Made by a program: the position numbers and the translations under genes
Assembly (NCBI GenBank): GCA_041747075.1
Contig: JBGTFW010000036.1
Span: 1 to 26,333, forward strand
Origin: CAJQPP01 sp041747075
Lineage (GTDB): Bacteria > Planctomycetota > Planctomycetia > Pirellulales > Pirellulaceae
DNA length: 26,333 nt
Direction of reading: 5' to 3'
Shown here: piece after piece, positions 22,428 through 26,333 of the stretch
Position numbering within the stretch: position 1 is the stretch's first letter
Layout of the letters: each line of letters opens with the position of its first letter
The notes under the pieces: generated by a model
The model's database searches: none
Told to the model about the DNA's origin: nothing
Seen by the model: only the letters and a program-made list of their open reading frames with translations

Positions 22428-23588
22428 ATGGAATTCGAGCAATACGAGACGCGACTGCGACGGTCGCCCGGGGAGAAAAATCATGAGTTCGGTGACGAGC
22501 GCCGACTTCGGCACCTGATCAACGCCGCGCAGTTGACTCCGCAACTGGTTGACCATCTCTGTGCGGTGGCCGACCGGATTCGAAAGCTGTCGGCGGACCG
22601 GCATTCGGCCGGACGTTTGCGCGAACTGCTTAACCACCGCCGCGCGATGCTCTATTTTACTCAGCCATCGACGCGGACCTTTCTCTCGTTCATGGCCGCC
22701 TGCCAGATTCTCGGCCTTACCTGCAACGAAGTCCGAGACCCGCGCACCTCGTCGGAAGTCAAGCGCGAATCGCTGATGGACGGCATCCGCATGTTCAGCA
22801 GCTATTTCGATGTCATCATCCTTCGCAGTCCGCATGCGCGATTCGCCGAAGCCTGCTCGTACCTGATGAACGACCTTGCGGCGCTGGGCAAGCGGTGGGT
22901 GCCGATCATCAATGCCGGTTCGGGCGCCGACGAGCACCCCACCCAGGCCCTTCTCGACGTCTACACGCTCAAACGGACGTTCCAGTTTACCGACAAGAGC
23001 GGTTCCGAAGCGCGATACGACGAACTTCGCAAACAGAATCCGGGCCTGGTTCAGGGACTTACCGGCAAGACCTACACGCTCTGCGGCGATCTCGGGCGTG
23101 GACGCACCGTTCGTTCGCTTGCCGTTGTATTATCGCAATACACCGACGTGAGAATGATTTTTGTCGCGCCCGATCATCCGGCGCTCCGGCTTGACGACGT
23201 GCTTCGCAAGCGCTTGACCGAACGGGGCGTGACGGTGTTTGAGGCCGCCTCGCTGGAAGAGGACGTTGATGGTCGGCCGCTGCTCGACCAGACCGACTGT
23301 CTGTACATGACACGCATCCAGCGCGAGCACAATAGTGAATCCGACGAGCGGGCGATTGCGGAAACGGGGCTTTCGCCCTTTCAGTTGACCCCTGAACGGG
23401 CGAATCGCCTGCCGGAGTGGGCGGCCATACTGCATCCCTTCCCGCGCGACAGTCAGGTCGGGGAGATTCCCGAGTCCGTCGATACCAATCCGCGCGCGAT
23501 GTATTTTCGCCAGGCGCGAAACGGGATGTGGATTCGCGCGGCGCTGTTGACGCACATTTTCGGGGCGGAAGATGAACTGAACGCCTGA
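22428..23588 (+). CDS. pyrB: Aspartate carbamoyltransferase catalytic subunit
   Basis: Forms N-carbamoyl-aspartate from carbamoyl phosphate and aspartate, the committed step of pyrimidine synthesis, in the cytoplasm. It has 386 residues from the ATG at 22428, longer than E. coli PyrB (about 310). Motifs: LYFTQPSTRTFLSF with the carbamoyl-phosphate loop S81-T-R-T84, VKRESLMDGIRMFSSYFDVI, HPTQALLDVYTL, LCGDLGRGRTVRSLA, YMTRIQREH and ILHPFPRDSQVGEIP. The extra length is partly a charged N-terminal leader and an insertion after TLKRTF (QFTDKSGSEARYDELRKQNP). HPTQALLDVY plus MTRIQREH points to ATCase rather than ornithine carbamoyltransferase. The frame is open back to 22287, but this upstream part is repeat sequence. 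No pyrI regulatory subunit gene is adjacent. A strong inverted repeat stands 44 bases before the start. Confidence 0.95.
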   Translation: MEFEQYETRLRRSPGEKNHEFGDERRLRHLINAAQLTPQLVDHLCAVADRIRKLSADRHSAGRLRELLNHRRAMLYFTQPSTRTFLSFMAACQILGLTCNEVRDPRTSSEVKRESLMDGIRMFSSYFDVIILRSPHARFAEACSYLMNDLAALGKRWVPIINAGSGADEHPTQALLDVYTLKRTFQFTDKSGSEARYDELRKQNPGLVQGLTGKTYTLCGDLGRGRTVRSLAVVLSQYTDVRMIFVAPDHPALRLDDVLRKRLTERGVTVFEAASLEEDVDGRPLLDQTDCLYMTRIQREHNSESDERAIAETGLSPFQLTPERANRLPEWAAILHPFPRDSQVGEIPESVDTNPRAMYFRQARNGMWIRAALLTHIFGAEDELNA

Positions 23589-23701
23589 TCGCGATTCCCG
23601 CCGAAAATCGGCCGGTGCCGACTGGTACGCGACGGATGAACCGTTCCAGCGAGGTCCCGTGAACGGTTACACGTTGCCGAATCTCTCGGAGGCTCGGACC
23701 A

Positions 23702-23780
23702 GGCGTCTCGGTGAGACGCCGCTACGCGAACACGCCGCTACGCGAGTCGCCGCCATGCGAACACGCCGCTACGCGAACAA
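23702..23780. repeat. Perfect 8-bp hairpin followed by four 15-16 bp tandem units
   Basis: GGCGTCTC (23702-23709) and GAGACGCC (23713-23720) pair around GGT. Overlapping its end, the unit GCCGCTACGCGAACAC occurs four times with small changes (23718, 23734, 23749, 23765). Bases before 23702 in this gap show nothing recognisable. Confidence 0.75.
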
Positions 23781-23835
23781 TCGTCTGCCGAAGCGATCAC
23801 ATTCGACATTCCACCCGGCAACCGGCGGTTATTGG

Positions 23836-23864
23836 TTGTGAAACGGGAAATTACGGGATAAACT
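23836..23864 (+). promoter_or_regulatory. Possible promoter of the S46 peptidase gene
   Basis: TTGTGA (23836-23841), the same hexamer as in the proposed sucC promoter, is followed by 17 bases and TAAACT (23859-23864; 4 of 6). The leader to the ATG at 24037 would be about 165 bases and would contain the tandem hairpin repeats at 23932-23998. Confidence 0.3.
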
Positions 23865-23931
23865 CGGCAATCCCGAACCGCCCGCGGCAACCTTGTTGGG
23901 ACCCAATTTTCGCGCCAACGCTGTGAAGAGA

Positions 23932-23998
23932 ACCTTCGCGGAGCGACATTTTGGAACCCTTCGCGGAGCGACATTTTGGGACTTTCGCGGAGCGAAAG
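23932..23998. repeat. Three tandem units of about 24 bp ending in a perfect hairpin
   Basis: ACCTTCGCGGAGCGACATTT starts unit 1 (23932). Unit 2 (23956) differs by one extra C. Unit 3 (23981) ends differently, as CTTTCGC-GGA-GCGAAAG, a perfect 7-bp hairpin (23982-23998). The array sits between the possible promoter and the start of the S46 gene and would be translated in frame if the upstream TTG at 23893 were used. Confidence 0.75.
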
Positions 23999-24036
23999 GG
24001 GACCCACCCGGACGTCAGACCCAGGACTTTGAATTC

Positions 24037-26157
24037 ATGAACTCGATGTTTGACATTCCAGCCCGCTTTCGATCCGCTCGCGGGGCTACTCTTTCCCGAG
24101 CCGCGAGACTTTCGTGCTGGTTATTGATTGCGACGGGATTTTGCATGACCCATTCACGAAGTGCCGCGGCAATTGACGAAGGAATGTGGCTGTTCAGCGA
24201 CTTGCCGACGGAACTGCTGGCGGAGCAATACGATTTTCACCCCGATGAGGCGTGGACCCGACGTTTGATGCGGGCCAGCGTGCGATTCAATTCCGGCGGT
24301 TCCGGATCGTTTGTTTCCAGCAACGGGCTGGTGCTGACGAACCATCACGTCGGTTCGGACACCCTGCAAAAGCTTTCCTCGGCGGAAGAAAACTTGCTGG
24401 TCAACGGTTTCCTTGCGAGAACTCTCGACGAAGAGCGCCGTGCGCCCGACCTGGAATTGAACCAGTTGATCTCGATCGAGTGCGTCACGGAGCGGGTCAA
24501 CGCGGCGATCACGCCCGAAATGACTCCCGCCGTGGCGGTTGCCGCGCGGCGCGCCGTGATTGCCGACATCGAGGCGGAAGCAACGCAAGCGACGGGCAAT
24601 CGATGCAACGTCGTCACGCTCTACGGCGGCGGTCGTTATCACCTGTACGAGTACAAGCGCTTCACCGACGTGCGGCTTGTCTGGGCACCCGAACAGGCGG
24701 CGGCCCTCTTTGGCGGTGACGCCGATAATTTTGAATATCCCCGGTATTGCCTGGATGCGTGCATTTTCCGCGTGTACGAAGACGACCAGCCGGCCATCAC
24801 CGGGGACTTTCTCGCGTGGAACGACGCGGGGCCGCGCGATGGCGATCTGGTTTTTGTTTCCGGCAACCCCGGCAACACCAGCCGGATTTTCACCTCGGAT
24901 GCGCTGCGCTATGAACGCGACGCGCGGATGCCCGACGTGCTGGACTTCATCCGCCGCCGCGAAATTCTCTTGCAACAGTATTCGCTCGACAGTCCTGAAC
25001 ACAAACGCCAGGCGTTTGACGAGTTGCTCGGCGCGCAGAACTCGCGCAAGGCGTATTCGGGAATGCTTGCGGGCCTGCAAGATCCGGAAGTGATGGCGCG
25101 TCTGGCCGAGGAAGAAAAATTGCTGATGAAGAACATCGCCGCCGACGCGAGCCTCGCCGGCGCGGAGGAAGCGTGGGACCAGGTGCGCGACGTTTCACGC
25201 CAGCGGGCCGAGCTTCGGCGCGAGGCTTTCACGCTCAATACGCGACTCTATTCGCTGGCGCGAACGCTGGTGCGGCTGGCGGCCGAGGAACAAAAGCCGA
25301 ACGCCGAACGCTTGCCGGAATTTCGCGATTCGGGACGCGAATCACTCTTGCAGGACCTCTTGTCCGACGCACCGGTTTATCCGGAACTGGAGCGAGTCAA
25401 GCTGGCCGACCTGATCGCACGGACCGTCGAGATTCGCGGTGCCGACGATCCGTTCTGCCAGATGATGCTCGACGGCAAGAGCCCTCGACAACGCGCCGAT
25501 CAGCTCGTATGCAAGACCCGGCTGAACGACGCGGCCTTTCGTCAACGGCTCGTCGACGGCGGAAGCGGCTCGATTGAGTCGAGCGACGACCCACTGCTCA
25601 AGTTCGCACGTTCGATCGACGAAGAGGAACGACGACTTCGCTCGGCGGCCGAGGAACTGGACGAGATCGAGCAACAGGCTTACTCGAAAATCACCGAGGC
25701 GCTGTTCGCGATTCACGGCACGTCAGTTTACCCCGACGCGACCTTTACGTTGCGGCTGGCCTTTGGCGTCGTCAAGGGCTACGAAGAAGGGGGCGAGGCA
25801 TTGCCTCCGTGGACAACGATCAACGGTGCGTTTGAACATGAAACAATGCACGGCGCGGTCGACCCATGGCAACTTCCCCGCTCGTGGCACGCGGCGCGCG
25901 AGCAGCTCATGGGCAGCACGCCGCTGAATTTCGTCTGCACCGCCGACATCATCGGGGGCAATTCGGGCAGCCCCGTCGTCAACAGGAATCTGGAACTGGT
26001 GGGCCTGATTTTTGACGGCAATATCCAGTCGCTGACAAGCGATTACTTTTACAGCGAGGATCAGGCCCGCGCGATCAGCGTTCACGCCGGGGCGATTCGT
26101 GAAGCGCTGAGAAGTATTTACGGTGCGAGTCACGTCGCTGACCAGTTGGGCCAGTGA
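24037..26157 (+). CDS. S46 family dipeptidyl-peptidase (DPP7/DPP11 type)
   Basis: Exported serine peptidase of 706 residues (family about 700-720) that releases dipeptides from the N terminus of peptides, in the periplasm or at the surface. After a long signal region (hydrophobic SCWLLIATGFCM, cut near SAAA-IDEG) comes IDEGMWLFSDLP, the S46 opening (usually DEGMW). The chymotrypsin-like triad is His104 (VLTNHHVG), Asp230 (GGDADNFEYPR) and Ser643 (IGGNSGSPVVN). Gly661 in LIFDGN sits 18 residues after the serine, where DPP7-type enzymes have Gly and DPP11 has Arg, suggesting hydrophobic rather than acidic P1 preference. His-His is followed by Val instead of the usual Cys. The ATG at 24037 is chosen: the frame is open from 23893, but that part translates tandem repeats. 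A second exported protein follows after 82 bases. Confidence 0.93.
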   Translation: MNSMFDIPARFRSARGATLSRAARLSCWLLIATGFCMTHSRSAAAIDEGMWLFSDLPTELLAEQYDFHPDEAWTRRLMRASVRFNSGGSGSFVSSNGLVLTNHHVGSDTLQKLSSAEENLLVNGFLARTLDEERRAPDLELNQLISIECVTERVNAAITPEMTPAVAVAARRAVIADIEAEATQATGNRCNVVTLYGGGRYHLYEYKRFTDVRLVWAPEQAAALFGGDADNFEYPRYCLDACIFRVYEDDQPAITGDFLAWNDAGPRDGDLVFVSGNPGNTSRIFTSDALRYERDARMPDVLDFIRRREILLQQYSLDSPEHKRQAFDELLGAQNSRKAYSGMLAGLQDPEVMARLAEEEKLLMKNIAADASLAGAEEAWDQVRDVSRQRAELRREAFTLNTRLYSLARTLVRLAAEEQKPNAERLPEFRDSGRESLLQDLLSDAPVYPELERVKLADLIARTVEIRGADDPFCQMMLDGKSPRQRADQLVCKTRLNDAAFRQRLVDGGSGSIESSDDPLLKFARSIDEEERRLRSAAEELDEIEQQAYSKITEALFAIHGTSVYPDATFTLRLAFGVVKGYEEGGEALPPWTTINGAFEHETMHGAVDPWQLPRSWHAAREQLMGSTPLNFVCTADIIGGNSGSPVVNRNLELVGLIFDGNIQSLTSDYFYSEDQARAISVHAGAIREALRSIYGASHVADQLGQ

Positions 26158-26239
26158 TTCGCTGCGTCGCGCAGGTTCACAGTTCGTCCTGAATCGTTTT
26201 TCTCCATTCAAGCACACCACCGAACCCCTGAATCGCGAC

Positions 26240-26333
26240 ATGAAATTCAATCGTCTCGCGCCGCCGCGCGCCCTGCTCATCGCATCGATGTTGCTTGCGC
26301 TGGTGCCGGCCGGCCCGGCGCTTGCCCAGTCAT
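26240..26333 (+). CDS. N-terminal part of an exported protein (cut by window end)
   Basis: Only 31 codons are visible: a start ATG, the basic stretch KFNRLAPPR, a hydrophobic core ALLIASMLLALVPAG and a clean cleavage site PALA-QS. This is a complete signal peptide for Sec export. The family cannot be told. The gene starts 82 bases after the S46 peptidase stop and is probably in the same transcription unit. The spacer has no terminator-like structure. Confidence 0.7.
   Translation, partial: MKFNRLAPPRALLIASMLLALVPAGPALAQS

Noticed and set aside
23718..23780. CRISPR-like array
   Set aside because: The 15-16 bp units are directly adjacent with no spacers, and no cas genes are present.
23893..24036. 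Upstream TTG start for the S46 peptidase
   Set aside because: The region translates tandem hairpin repeats and would bury the signal peptide 60 residues inside the protein.

Overview
The window looks like a chromosomal segment of a Planctomycetota bacterium, probably a Pirellula-like lineage (inferred from gene content, not from a marker gene). Pointers are a secreted two-domain DUF1080 protein, a 1671-residue PVC-type CxxCH cytochrome with a sugar-dehydrogenase-like propeller, a PEP-CTERM protein, an S46 dipeptidyl-peptidase, a formylglycine-generating-enzyme remnant, high GC and few clear Shine-Dalgarno sites. Every gene I can support lies on the plus strand.

Layout. 3-1364: exported DUF1080 protein, 5' end cut by the window. 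1435-1977: membrane-anchored SRPBCC protein. 1997-4238: a good sigma70-type promoter followed by sucC and sucD. 4545-7283: pyruvate phosphate dikinase. 7669-10821: TPR protein and Wza-type polysaccharide export protein, probably one operon. 10823-11720: decayed PEP-CTERM/autotransporter-like gene (no start, one frameshift). 11721-12600: repeat-filled intergenic region. 12601-13200: folE. 13207-18222: giant periplasmic redox protein (degenerate SGNH, propeller, HEAT, F5/8C, cupredoxin, cytochrome c). 18498-19487: DUF4331 protein. 19611-20966: secreted TPR protein. 21167-21718: PSP1/RicT-like protein with a six-cysteine tail. 21719-22166: gene graveyard with an autotransporter-like fragment and the 3' end of a formylglycine-generating enzyme. 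22428-23588: pyrB. 24037-26157: S46 peptidase. 26240-end: start of another exported protein.

Functional threads: central carbon metabolism (sucCD, ppdK), cofactor and pyrimidine synthesis (folE, pyrB), and a large exported set (DUF1080, Wza-like, PVC cytochrome, DUF4331, TPR, S46). The genes do not form one pathway.

The most unusual feature is the intergenic DNA. It carries many small palindromic elements of unrelated sequence but similar design: a 6-9 bp stem with a 3-5 nt loop. Some are parts of dispersed families: a 155-bp element with perfect 12-bp terminal inverted repeats and two more copies of its core, a 60-bp element with 9-bp terminal inverted repeats and a second copy, and a pair of inverted 30-bp units. 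Several of them extend neighbouring reading frames (folE, pyrB, S46) and would mislead start-site prediction. No tRNA, rRNA, CRISPR array or transposase gene was seen.
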